Shown here in pieces: positions 42,059 to 50,600 of a stretch of DNA of 64,000 bases. Each line of letters begins with the position of its first letter. Position 1 is the first letter of the stretch. The position numbers were made by a program, and so were the translations under genes. The notes beneath the pieces were generated by a model. The model made no database searches and had not been told where the DNA came from. It was given only the letters and a program-made list of their open reading frames with translations. The stretch comes from Mycobacteriaceae bacterium (lineage in GTDB: Bacteria; Actinomycetota; Actinomycetes; Mycobacteriales; Mycobacteriaceae), in NCBI GenBank assembly GCA_028726465.1, contig JAQYQB010000026.1, positions 186,001-250,000 of the forward strand, read 5' to 3'.

Positions 42059-44446
42059 ATGTTTTATAGCTGGGGCCGTTTTTCTTATGCCCACCGCAAG
42101 CTCATCCCCGTTATCCTGATCGCGCTGATCCTGGCTCTGTTCGCTATCTTCGGCACCCGCCTGGAAGACCGCATGAGCCAGGAAGGCTGGGAGGATCCGG
42201 GCGCGGCCTCCACCGTGGCCGCCGAGCTCGAGCAAACCACCTTCGGGCGCGACAACAACGGCGACGTCATCGTCATGGTGGAAAACCCGGACGAGAACTT
42301 CGACGCCGCCCAGCAGTACTTCGCCGACATCAAGGCGCAGTACCCGGACCAGATTTCCCACCTCAACGGCTACTTCGACAAGAAGAACCCGAATTTCATC
42401 AACGAGGACGGGACCTACGCCTTCACAGCCATCGGGCTCAAAGGCGACGCGGAGCAAACGCTCAAGGACTTCCGCACCATCGAGCCGGCGCTGCACGAAA
42501 CCGACCTGCCCGTGCAGGTCGCCGGCGCGACCGCGGTGGCCGATGCCCTGGACGACGGCATGTCCAACGACATCTCCCGCGCGGAGAAGGCCGCCCTGCC
42601 GCTGGTCGGCCTGTTGCTGCTGGTGGTCTTCGGCTCCGTCGTGGCAGCGTTCATGCCGCTTATCGTCGGCGGCCTGTCCATCCTCGGCTCGCTGGGCATT
42701 TTGTCGATCCTGGCCGGTTTCCTGCAGGTCAACGTCTTCGCCCAGGCCGTCGTCACGCTGCTGGGCCTGGGCCTGGCCATCGACTACGGCCTGTTTATGG
42801 TCTCCCGCTTCCGCGAGGAGCTCGACCGCGGCCGCAGCACCCAAGACGCCGTGGCGATTACCACCGCCACCGCCGGCCAGACGGTGGTCTTCTCCGCGGC
42901 CATGGTGGCCGTGGCCCTGTCCGGCCTCTTCATCTTCCCGCAGGCCTTCCTGAAATCCGTGGCCTACGGCTCGATTTCCGCCGTGGGCCTGGCCGCGCTG
43001 CTGTCCGTGACCGTGCTGCCGTCGCTGTTCGGCCTGCTGGGCAAGAACATCGACAAGTGGTCCATCCGGCGCACCAAGCGCACCGCCCGCCGCCTGGAAG
43101 ACACCTGGTGGTACAAGCTGCCGGCGTGGGCCATGGGCCGGGCCAAGCTGATGACCGTGGGTATCTGCGCCCTGCTCATCGCGCTGACCATCCCGCTGAT
43201 CAACATCGCCTTCGGCGGCATCAACGAGACCTACCTGCCGCCCAGCCAGGACACCCGCGTCGCCCAGGACACCTTCAACGAGGAATTCCCCACCTTCCGC
43301 ACCGAGCCGGTCAAGCTGGTGGTGGAGGGCGCCGATAACCAGCAGCTGGCCGACGTCTACCTCCAGGTGCGCGACATGGACGGCCTGACCGAGCCGATGA
43401 GCCCGTCCACGGCCACCAAGGACGGCATCACGGTGCTCTCCGCCGGCATCCAGGACCGCGACGACTATGCGGACATCGTCCACCAGCTCGAGGCCGTCGA
43501 CGCCCCGGAGGGCGTGAACCTTTACGTCGGCGGCACACCGGCGATGGAGGTCGAGTCCCTCGACGCCCTCTTCGACAAGCTGCCGTGGATGGCCATCTAC
43601 ATCGTCGTGGCCACCTTCATCCTCATGGCGCTGGTCTTCGGCTCGGTGGTCCTGCCCGCCAAGGCCATCATCATGACGCTGCTGACCCTGGGCGCGACCC
43701 TGGGCATCCTGACGGCCATGTTCGTCAGCGGCGTCGGCGCGGACCTGCTCAACTTCACGCCGGGCCCGCTGATGAGCCCGATCCTGGTGCTCATCATCGC
43801 CATCATCTACGGCCTGTCCACCGACTACGAGGTCTTCCTGGTCTCCCGCATGGTCGAGGCCCGCAAGAAGGGCGCAACCACGGACGAGGCCATCTCCTAC
43901 GGCACCGCGCACACCGGCGGCATCATCACCGCCGCCGCGCTGATCATGATCGTGGTGGCCGGCGCGTTCGGCTTCTCCGACATCGTGATGATGAAGTACA
44001 TCGCCTTCGGCATGATCTTCGCCCTGTTCATCGACGCGACCATCGTGCGCATGCTCCTGGTGCCGGCCGTCATGCACCTGCTGCGCGAGGACAACTGGTG
44101 GGCCCCGCAGTTCATCCACCGCGCCTACGAGAAGCTCGGCCACGGCAAGGAGCCGGCCGCTGCACCCGCAGCTGCCCCGCAGCGCGCCACGCGGGAGGAA
44201 GGCCACTGGGAGGAGATGCCGGCCCAGTCCGAGGCCGTCCTGGCTACCGATGCCGATGACTCCACCGACTACGAGCGCGAATCCGCGCGCGAGTCCGCAC
44301 CGCAGGAGGAGCCCACGACCCAGCCGGCCGTGGAAGATGACCGCGATTACCCGGCGCGGGGCAACCGCAACACGTCCACCGATGATTCCCTGGTACCGTT
44401 TAGCGAGCTAATGAAAAGACTAAACAAGGACCAGGGAAGGGACTAG
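42059..44446 (+). CDS. cmpL1: MmpL3-type RND transporter, trehalose monocorynomycolate flippase (CmpL1-like)
   Basis: The 795-residue RND protein has two six-helix halves, each after a periplasmic porter domain. The proton-relay Asp-Tyr pairs are present as Asp242-Tyr243 in LAIDYGLFMVSRF and Asp589-Tyr590 in LSTDYEVFLVSRM. It moves trehalose monocorynomycolate across the inner membrane. A cytoplasmic tail of ~110 residues is acidic, poorly conserved and Thr/Glu-rich. Synteny with trmB and Rv0207c identifies it as the Rv0206c/MmpL3 orthologue. It starts 7 bases after the NYN gene, and the next gene begins 3 bases after its stop. Confidence 0.92.
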   Translation: MFYSWGRFSYAHRKLIPVILIALILALFAIFGTRLEDRMSQEGWEDPGAASTVAAELEQTTFGRDNNGDVIVMVENPDENFDAAQQYFADIKAQYPDQISHLNGYFDKKNPNFINEDGTYAFTAIGLKGDAEQTLKDFRTIEPALHETDLPVQVAGATAVADALDDGMSNDISRAEKAALPLVGLLLLVVFGSVVAAFMPLIVGGLSILGSLGILSILAGFLQVNVFAQAVVTLLGLGLAIDYGLFMVSRFREELDRGRSTQDAVAITTATAGQTVVFSAAMVAVALSGLFIFPQAFLKSVAYGSISAVGLAALLSVTVLPSLFGLLGKNIDKWSIRRTKRTARRLEDTWWYKLPAWAMGRAKLMTVGICALLIALTIPLINIAFGGINETYLPPSQDTRVAQDTFNEEFPTFRTEPVKLVVEGADNQQLADVYLQVRDMDGLTEPMSPSTATKDGITVLSAGIQDRDDYADIVHQLEAVDAPEGVNLYVGGTPAMEVESLDALFDKLPWMAIYIVVATFILMALVFGSVVLPAKAIIMTLLTLGATLGILTAMFVSGVGADLLNFTPGPLMSPILVLIIAIIYGLSTDYEVFLVSRMVEARKKGATTDEAISYGTAHTGGIITAAALIMIVVAGAFGFSDIVMMKYIAFGMIFALFIDATIVRMLLVPAVMHLLREDNWWAPQFIHRAYEKLGHGKEPAAAPAAAPQRATREEGHWEEMPAQSEAVLATDADDSTDYERESARESAPQEEPTTQPAVEDDRDYPARGNRNTSTDDSLVPFSELMKRLNKDQGRD

Positions 44447-44449
44447 GCG

Positions 44450-45487
44450 TTGAAAAAATGGCTGCAGTGGGTCGCCGCGCTTGTGATTCTCGCGGTGCTC
44501 ATCTGGGTCTTTCGCGATGAGCTGGACTTCCTCCAGGACGGGTTCCGGCGGCTGCGCACCGCCGATCCTCTTGCCGCGGGGCTGGTGGTAGTCGCCTCCC
44601 TCGGCGCCATCGTCGCCATGGCGGAAGTCATGCGCCTGCTCATCCGGGCCGGCGGCGTGCCCGTCCCGCTGAAGGAGACCACCGCCATCACGCTGGCCTC
44701 CAACGCCTGGTCCACTACCCTGCCGGCCGGGCCGGCGTTTTCCGCCATCCTCACCTTCCACGTCCAGCGCGGCTGGGGCACCTCGTTGGCCCTGGCCGGC
44801 TGGTTCTTCGTGCTCTCCTCGGCCGTGTCCACCATGTGGCTGGTGCTCATCGGCCTGGGCGGGGTGGTCTTCCTCAACGCCCAGATGCAGGTGCTCTCCC
44901 TGCTGCTGACCCTTACCGCGGTGGTGGCGCTGTGCGGTCTGGTCTTCTGGGTATCCAACCACCCGCGCGCGATTGAGCGCTGGCTGTCCCGGCAGAAACT
45001 CCTGCGCGGCGGCAAGCGCGACGCGCTCATCAAGCAGGTGCGCAACCTCTCCGAGGTCCACCTGAACCGCTGGCAGTTCGCGCAGGTCGCCGGGTATTCC
45101 CTGGCCAACCGGCTGCTGGACATGGCCTCCCTGTGGGCGTGCGTGTGGGCTATCACCGGGGACGTCCCGGCCCTGCACGCCGGGGAGGACCAGACCACCC
45201 TGGCCGGCATCGCCCTGGCCTACCTGACCGCCAAGCTGGCCGGCTCCGCACAGGTCACCCCGGCCGGACTTGGCACGGTCGAGGCCGCCATCATCGCCAC
45301 GCTGGTGGCCACCGGCATGACGGCTATCGATGCCACCGGCGCCGCCGTCGTCTACCGCCTGATTTCTTTTGCCCTCATCACCGTCATCGGCTGGATCGTC
45401 TACTTCTGGCACTATGCTCGAAATGGACTGACCTATGCCGCCCTCAACCGAAAGGATCACGCCGATGCGTCCCGCACCGCTGCTTGA
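44450..45487 (+). CDS. YbhN/UPF0104 (LPG synthase transmembrane-like) protein
   Basis: This 345-residue protein has about eight helices of the lysylphosphatidylglycerol-synthase/flippase membrane type (LPG_synthase_TM). NAWSTTLPAGPAFSAILTFH and the late TAKLAGSAQVTPAGLGTVEA match the two P-x-G family boxes. It has no soluble synthase domain. Function is unknown, and lipid flipping is a family guess. TTG 44450 is chosen because GGAAGG lies just before and the mmpL stop is 3 bases upstream. It is the fourth gene of the trmB-NYN-mmpL run and corresponds to the Rv0204c/Rv0205 side of the M. tuberculosis block. Confidence 0.8.
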   Translation: MKKWLQWVAALVILAVLIWVFRDELDFLQDGFRRLRTADPLAAGLVVVASLGAIVAMAEVMRLLIRAGGVPVPLKETTAITLASNAWSTTLPAGPAFSAILTFHVQRGWGTSLALAGWFFVLSSAVSTMWLVLIGLGGVVFLNAQMQVLSLLLTLTAVVALCGLVFWVSNHPRAIERWLSRQKLLRGGKRDALIKQVRNLSEVHLNRWQFAQVAGYSLANRLLDMASLWACVWAITGDVPALHAGEDQTTLAGIALAYLTAKLAGSAQVTPAGLGTVEAAIIATLVATGMTAIDATGAAVVYRLISFALITVIGWIVYFWHYARNGLTYAALNRKDHADASRTAA

Positions 45488-45884
45488 TATCGTCGCCATC
45501 ATGCTCTTCGCGCTCTTCGCGCGAATCGCCCACCCGCCTTTCACCTTCACCGGGCTGCTGGCCGCCTTCTGGCCCTGGGCCGTGGGCGCGCTGCTGGGCT
45601 GGGTCTTCATCACCAGCATCAAGGCCTCGCCCGGCCGCTGGATCGAGGGTGCCATCGTGTGGTGCTCCACCATCGTCGGCGGCATGATCCTGTGGTCCAT
45701 CGTCAACAGCCAGCTGCCGCACTACAGCTTCCTGCTGGTCGCCTCCATCATGTCCGCCCTGCTGATGTTCGGTTGGCGCGCCATCGCCGCCTTCCGCGCC
45801 CGCCGCGCCGAGGTCGCCGAGATCAACGCCCAGCGAGCACAGCGCGCCCGCACCCGGACCGCCACCCGCCCGCCGCGTCGCTAA
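45465..45884 (+). CDS. DUF3054 membrane protein
   Basis: The 139-residue protein has four hydrophobic helices and DUF3054 features: LDIVAIMLFALFARIAH near the N terminus and GALLGWVF. It ends in a basic, Arg-rich tail. ATG 45465 is preferred: GAAAGGA stands before it and the position overlaps the previous gene by 23 bases, suggesting coupled translation. Function is unknown. It is the last plus-strand gene before the convergent mycolate operon, and a bidirectional terminator follows. Confidence 0.8.
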   Translation: MRPAPLLDIVAIMLFALFARIAHPPFTFTGLLAAFWPWAVGALLGWVFITSIKASPGRWIEGAIVWCSTIVGGMILWSIVNSQLPHYSFLLVASIMSALLMFGWRAIAAFRARRAEVAEINAQRAQRARTRTATRPPRR

Positions 45885-45902
45885 CCGGGCGTTAATACGA
45901 AA

Positions 45903-45950
45903 AAATAGGCCGGCGCTGCGAACCCTGGGAAGGGCGCAGCGCCGGCCTTT
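45903..45950. terminator. Strong bidirectional terminator
   Basis: GGCCGGCGCTGCG (45908-45920) pairs perfectly with CGCAGCGCCGGCC (45935-45947). On the minus strand it is followed by TATTTTTTC, a good U tract for the small-peptide gene; on the plus strand by TTTGG. It ends both the DUF3054 gene run and the mycolate/peptide operon. Confidence 0.85.
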
Positions 45951-45967
45951 GGCCTTTCGGCGGGAAA

Positions 45968-46057
45968 TTAGCCGAAGATGTGCGCCAGCTGGTTGCCGAT
46001 GGCAATGACCAGACCGACGATCTCGCTGACGATGTCCAAAGCGCTGCTCAGAAGCAT
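45968..46057 (-). CDS. 29-residue acidic amphipathic peptide, PorA/PorH-like candidate
   Basis: ATG (46057-46055) to TAA (45970-45968) encodes 29 residues beginning MLLSSALDIVSEIVG and ending QLAHIFG. Polar or small residues fall at 4, 5, 8, 11, 12, 15, 19, 22, 23 and 26, and the others are hydrophobic, so it forms a clear amphipathic helix. Net charge is negative (Asp8, Glu12) and there is no signal peptide. These traits match the short PorA/PorH outer-membrane channel peptides of corynebacteria, though those are 40-57 residues and I see no direct identity. GGAGG ends 4 bases before the ATG, and a perfect terminator follows. It lies 81 bases after accD3 on the same strand, so it is probably on the pks13-accD3 transcript. 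Serines 4, 5 and 11 could be mycoloylation sites. Function inferred. Confidence 0.6.
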   Translation of the reverse strand: MLLSSALDIVSEIVGLVIAIGNQLAHIFG

Positions 46058-46070
46058 GTTTCCTCCACTA

Positions 46071-46115
46071 TTACTCGGCGAGCCGGCCACGGGTGCCGGA
46101 GATTACTTTAGACAT
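46071..46115 (-). CDS. Possible 14-codon leader ORF
   Basis: ATG 46115 to TAA 46071 encodes MSKVISGTRGRLAE. GGGGA lies upstream at a suitable spacing. It occupies half of the gap between accD3 and the small-peptide gene. It may be a leader peptide or chance. Confidence 0.25.
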   Translation of the reverse strand: MSKVISGTRGRLAE

Positions 46116-46138
46116 ATCGTCCCCGGCGCCCGGTTTCG

Positions 46139-47686
46139 TTACATCGGGGCGATGGTGTGCTTCTTCGGCAGGTCCCGCACGTCCTTGGTGGCCAGCTGGC
46201 GCAGGGCCTGGCGCAGGGCCAGCCGCGACTGGTTCGGCTGGATCATCGCGTCCAGGTAGCCGCGTTCGGCGGCCACGTAAGGCGCGGTCATGGTCTCGTC
46301 GTAGAAGTCCATGAACATCTTCTTGGTCATCGCGCGCTGCTCCGGGGTCTCGGCGGCCTCCAGCTGCTTGCCGGCGATCATGACCACGGCCGCGGCCGAA
46401 CCCATCACGGCGATCTGCGCGGTCGGCCACGCCAGGTTGATATCGCCGGTCAGGTTCTTCGAGCCCATGACGGCGTAGGCGCCGCCGTAGGCCTTGCGGA
46501 CAATCAGCGAGACCTTCGGGACGGTTGCCTCCACCACGGCGAAGGCGAACTTCGCGCCGCGGTGAATCAGCCCGGCCTTTTCCTGGTCCACGCCCGGCAG
46601 GTAGCCGGGGGTGTCGACCACGAAGACCAGCGGGATGTTGTAGGCGTCGCAGATGCGGATGAAACGCGCGCCCTTGTCCGCGGCATCGGCGTCGATGCAG
46701 CCGGCCAAGTGCATGGGGTTGTTCGCCACGAACCCGACGGCCTGGCCGTCGATCCGCCCGAAGGCGGTGATCATGTTCGGCGCGAAGTTCTCCTGCAGCT
46801 CGATGAGCTCGTCATCGTCGCCCAGCTGGCGCAGGAGCTCCTCCATGTCGTAGCCGGCGTTCGTGTCATCGGGCATAAATGCGTTGAGCTCGTCGTCCTC
46901 GGCGACCTCCTCGTCGCTGGGGGCGGCGAAGACGGGCGCCGGGTCGTAGCAGGTCAGCGGCAGGTGGTCCAGCAGGTCGCGGACCAGGTCGAAGGCCTCG
47001 TCCTCCGACTCGACCACGGCGGAGACGTTGCCGTTTTGCTCCTGCTGGCGGGCGCTGCCCAGCTCCGCGGAGGTCACGTCCTCACCGGTGACCTCCCGGA
47101 TGACGTTGGGGCCGGTGACATACATTTCCGCCTCGCCGTCGACGGCGATGACGAAGTCGGTGGTCACCGGGGCGTAGACCGCGCCGCCGGCGGACTTGCC
47201 CAGCATGATGGAGATCTGCGGGCTGCGGCCGGACAGCGGCAGCTGGCGGCGGGCGATCTCCGAGTACATGGCCAGGGAGGTCACCGCGTCCTGGATGCGG
47301 GCGCCGCCCGAGTCCTGGATGCCGATGACCGGGCAGCCGATCTTGATGGCCATGTCCATGACCTCGGTGACCTTCTTACCGAAGGTCACGCCCACCGAGC
47401 CGCCGTAGACGGTCTTGTCGTGCGCGTAGATGCACACCTGCCGGCCGTTGATGCGGCCGTAGCCGGTGACCACGCCGTCGGAGTAGATGGCCTTCGGATC
47501 CCCCGGGGTTTTGCCCAGGGCGCCGGTCTCCACGAAGGAGCCGTCGTCGAGCAGTTCCTCGATGCGCTGGCGCGGGGTGGTGCGGCCGGCCTCATCGCGG
47601 CGGGCGCGGGAGCGTTCGCTGCCCGGGTCCTGGGCCTTGTCCAGCCGGGCGCGCAGATCCGCGAGTTTCTCAGCGGTGGTTGCCAC
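46139..47686 (-). CDS. accD3: Acyl-CoA carboxylase beta subunit AccD3 (AccD4-type)
   Basis: The 515-residue carboxyltransferase subunit has the N and C crotonase-like domains: CPVIGIQDSGGARIQDAV and SIMLGKSAGGAVYAPV in the first, VDTPGYLPGVDQEKAGLIHRG and SLIVRKAYGGAYAVM in the second. It carboxylates a long-chain acyl-CoA, with the biotinylated AccBC subunit, to give the extender unit condensed by Pks13. GTG 47686 is used; it overlaps the pks13 3' end by 17 bases. The insert of acidic residues around EEVAEDDELNAFMPDD is typical of the AccD4/AccD3 group. The peptide gene follows. Confidence 0.93.
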   Translation of the reverse strand: MATTAEKLADLRARLDKAQDPGSERSRARRDEAGRTTPRQRIEELLDDGSFVETGALGKTPGDPKAIYSDGVVTGYGRINGRQVCIYAHDKTVYGGSVGVTFGKKVTEVMDMAIKIGCPVIGIQDSGGARIQDAVTSLAMYSEIARRQLPLSGRSPQISIMLGKSAGGAVYAPVTTDFVIAVDGEAEMYVTGPNVIREVTGEDVTSAELGSARQQEQNGNVSAVVESEDEAFDLVRDLLDHLPLTCYDPAPVFAAPSDEEVAEDDELNAFMPDDTNAGYDMEELLRQLGDDDELIELQENFAPNMITAFGRIDGQAVGFVANNPMHLAGCIDADAADKGARFIRICDAYNIPLVFVVDTPGYLPGVDQEKAGLIHRGAKFAFAVVEATVPKVSLIVRKAYGGAYAVMGSKNLTGDINLAWPTAQIAVMGSAAAVVMIAGKQLEAAETPEQRAMTKKMFMDFYDETMTAPYVAAERGYLDAMIQPNQSRLALRQALRQLATKDVRDLPKKHTIAPM

Positions 47687-50600
47687 GAATCTTTACCTCG
47701 ATCCAATCCTCGATGTGCTTGCCCACAATGCCGATTGCGGGCTCGTCCGGCACGGCCAGGTGGTCGCCGGGCAGCTGGACGATCTCTAGATCCTCCACGA
47801 TAGCGCCCCAACCGCCGTCCGGGTCAATCTCCGCGTAGCGCGGCTCGAGCTCGATCGCGCCGTCGTGCATGCGCTCCGAGCGGAACAGCAGCACCGGCAC
47901 GTCGACGTCCGCCCAGCGGCGCATGTCCAGCTTGCCCAGGATCTGGTTGTCCACGAAGGAGGCGCGCTGGTGCTCCAGCACGCCGGCCGCCAGGCCGTGC
48001 TCCGAGGCGTCCGTGGTGGCCAGGAACTGCGCGAGCATATCCATCACTGCGTCCTCGCCGGCGGTCTCCAGCAGCTCGTAGGGCACCGGGAACTCCAGCC
48101 CGTAGGTCTTTTCCGCAAAAGCGGCGTAGCGCTCCCAGCGGGCCTTGGTCTCTTCCAGGGTGTCCGGCGCCGGATCGGAGGGCTGGGTGGTATCCAGCAG
48201 CGCGATGAACGCGACCTCGAGGTCCTTGTCACGCAGCTGGTGCGCGACCTCGTAGGCCAGCGCACCGCCGAACGACCAGCCGCCGAGGACGACCTTGCGG
48301 CCGCGGGCGTGCTTGACGATGTCGTCGATGTAGGCCTGCGCGCGGTCTTCCAGGCTGCCCTCGAGGCGCTCGACGCCGTAGACGGCGACGTCCTCGGGCA
48401 GGCGGCGCACCAGCGGCTGGTAGACCACCGTGGTCCCGCCGGCCGGGTGGAACATAAACACGGCCGGGCCGTCGGCCTCCCGTAGCACGCGGATGTTGCC
48501 CTCGACCTCGGTCTCCAGGCCCTCGCGGACCAGGTCCGCCAGCGGCTCCAGCGTTTCTGCCTCGCGCACGGCCGCGGTGGTGACCTCGACGCCGGCGCGC
48601 TCGGAAAGCCGCTCGGCAATCTGGGTGGCCTGTTCCTCGGTCAGCTCCGGCAGCGGGCTGGTCACGCCAGCCGCCGCCTTCCCGGTGATCGAGGCCCAGG
48701 TGCCGAAGACCATGCGCTCGGAGGCGTCGCGCGGGGCCACGCCCACGCCGGTGCCAGTGGTGGCCTCGGCGTCTGCGGCCTCGTCGGCCTCAGCGTTCTT
48801 TTCCGTCTTTTCGGCGTTGCCGGTTGCGGCTGCGGCGGTCTCCACGCCGTCGGTCTCGCGGCCTTCCACGGCGGCGGTGACCATGTCGATGACGTCGGCC
48901 AGGGAGGCATCGCGCAGCGCCTGGACCTGCAGCGGCGGGATCTGGAAGTCGTTTTCCACGCGGTTCTTGATGCGCATGCCCATCAGCGAGTCCAGGCCGA
49001 GATCGATTAGCGGCAGCTCACGCGGCAGGTCGGTCACGTCGTAGCCCATAGATTCCGAGACGATAGCCGCCAGGCGGTCCTCCACGGTCTCCGTGGCCGA
49101 GTCCCAGCGCACGGCCTCAATGTCCGCGTCGGCGGACTGGTCCGGGGTCGCCTTCAGCGAGGCGGAGTCCGGCAGGTCGGCCACGCCGGGCACGGCCTTG
49201 GTCCCTAGGTCCAGGGAGGTGGCGAAGCCTTCCGCGACCAGGGTCGTCGCGCCGTCGCTGACGGCATAGGCGGCGACGGCCACGCCGCCGAGCGACTTGG
49301 TCACCACGGTGGTGACCTCACCCTGGGCGGGCAGCGTGCCGGGTTCTTCCACGGCGACGAGGTGGGCGCCCGGGGACACGGCATCGATAGCCGCTTCCAG
49401 CAGCGCCAGGGCGCTCGGGGCCTGGTCGGCGTTGGTGGAAAAGGCGGTCTTGCCCTCCGGCAGGTTCACGCGCGTGCCCGGCAGGCCGGTAACCCCGGAG
49501 GACGGGCGGGCGTGGGTCCAGTAGCGCTGGCGCTTGAAGTGGGTGTGCGGCGCGTCGCGCACGGGCCCGTCGCCGAAGACGGCGCGGTAGTCCACCGGCG
49601 CGCCGGCGACGTAGAGCTTGGCCAGCAGGTCCAGCAGGGACACGCTCGGATCGACCTTGCGCTTGAGCGCGTAGAGCAGCTGCGCGTCCGCCTTGCCGAC
49701 GGCGAAGGCGGTGGACATCATGCCCATCAGCGCCACCGGGTTCGGGGCGATCTCCACCAGCTGGGTGTGGCCGGCGGCAAAGGCCGCGCGGGTGGCGTCC
49801 TCCAGGAAGACCGGCTGGCGGGTCATGCGCAGCCAGTAGTCCTCGTCGTGGACGGTGGCGCCCGGGCGGTAGACCTCGCCGCGGTCGACGGAGCTAAACA
49901 GCGTGGTGTGCAGCGGGCGGGCGGTAATGCCCGCGATGTCGCCGGCGAGCTCGCCGAGGATCGGGTCCACGGCCGAGGTGTGCCCGGCGCCCTTGACGTT
50001 GAGCGCGCGGGCGAACTTGCCCTCGCCCTCGAGCTTCTCCACCAGGTCCAGGACCTCCTGGCGCGGCCCACCCACGGTGGTCATGCCCGGGCCGGTGTAG
50101 ACGGCCGGCTCGATGTTGCCGTCCAGGGCCGCGATGTCGTCCGCGGTCAGCTCGACGACGGCCATCGCGCCCTGGGTTTCCTCGGTCAGCTGGGCCTCGC
50201 CCTCGCCCATGAGGCGGGCGCGGTGGCAGGCGATCAGCATGGCGTCGTCAGCGCTGATGCCGCCGGCGGCATAAGCCGCGGCGATTTCGCCCATCGACAT
50301 GCCAATAACGCCGGCCGGGCGGGCGCCGAAGCTGGCCAGCAGATCCGTCAGCGCGATCTGGATCGCGGTGATGGCCACCTGGGCGGTCTCGGTGTTGTAG
50401 GTCTGCTCGTCGTCGCGGACGATGTCTAGGATGGACCAGCCGGACTCGAAGTCCACGATCTGGTCCAGCTCCTCCAGGCGGGCCAGGAAATCCGGGGAGA
50501 CGGCGATGAGGTCCTTGACCATCTTGCGGTGCTGGGAGCCGAAGCCGGAGTAGACGAAGACCGGGCCCGGCACCGACGGGGAATCCGCGGCGGTGACCCC

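Noticed and set aside
42059..44446. Generic drug-resistance RND pump
   Set aside because: Synteny with trmB, the NYN gene and the mycolate genes, together with MmpL-type Asp-Tyr pairs, identifies a trehalose-mycolate transporter instead.
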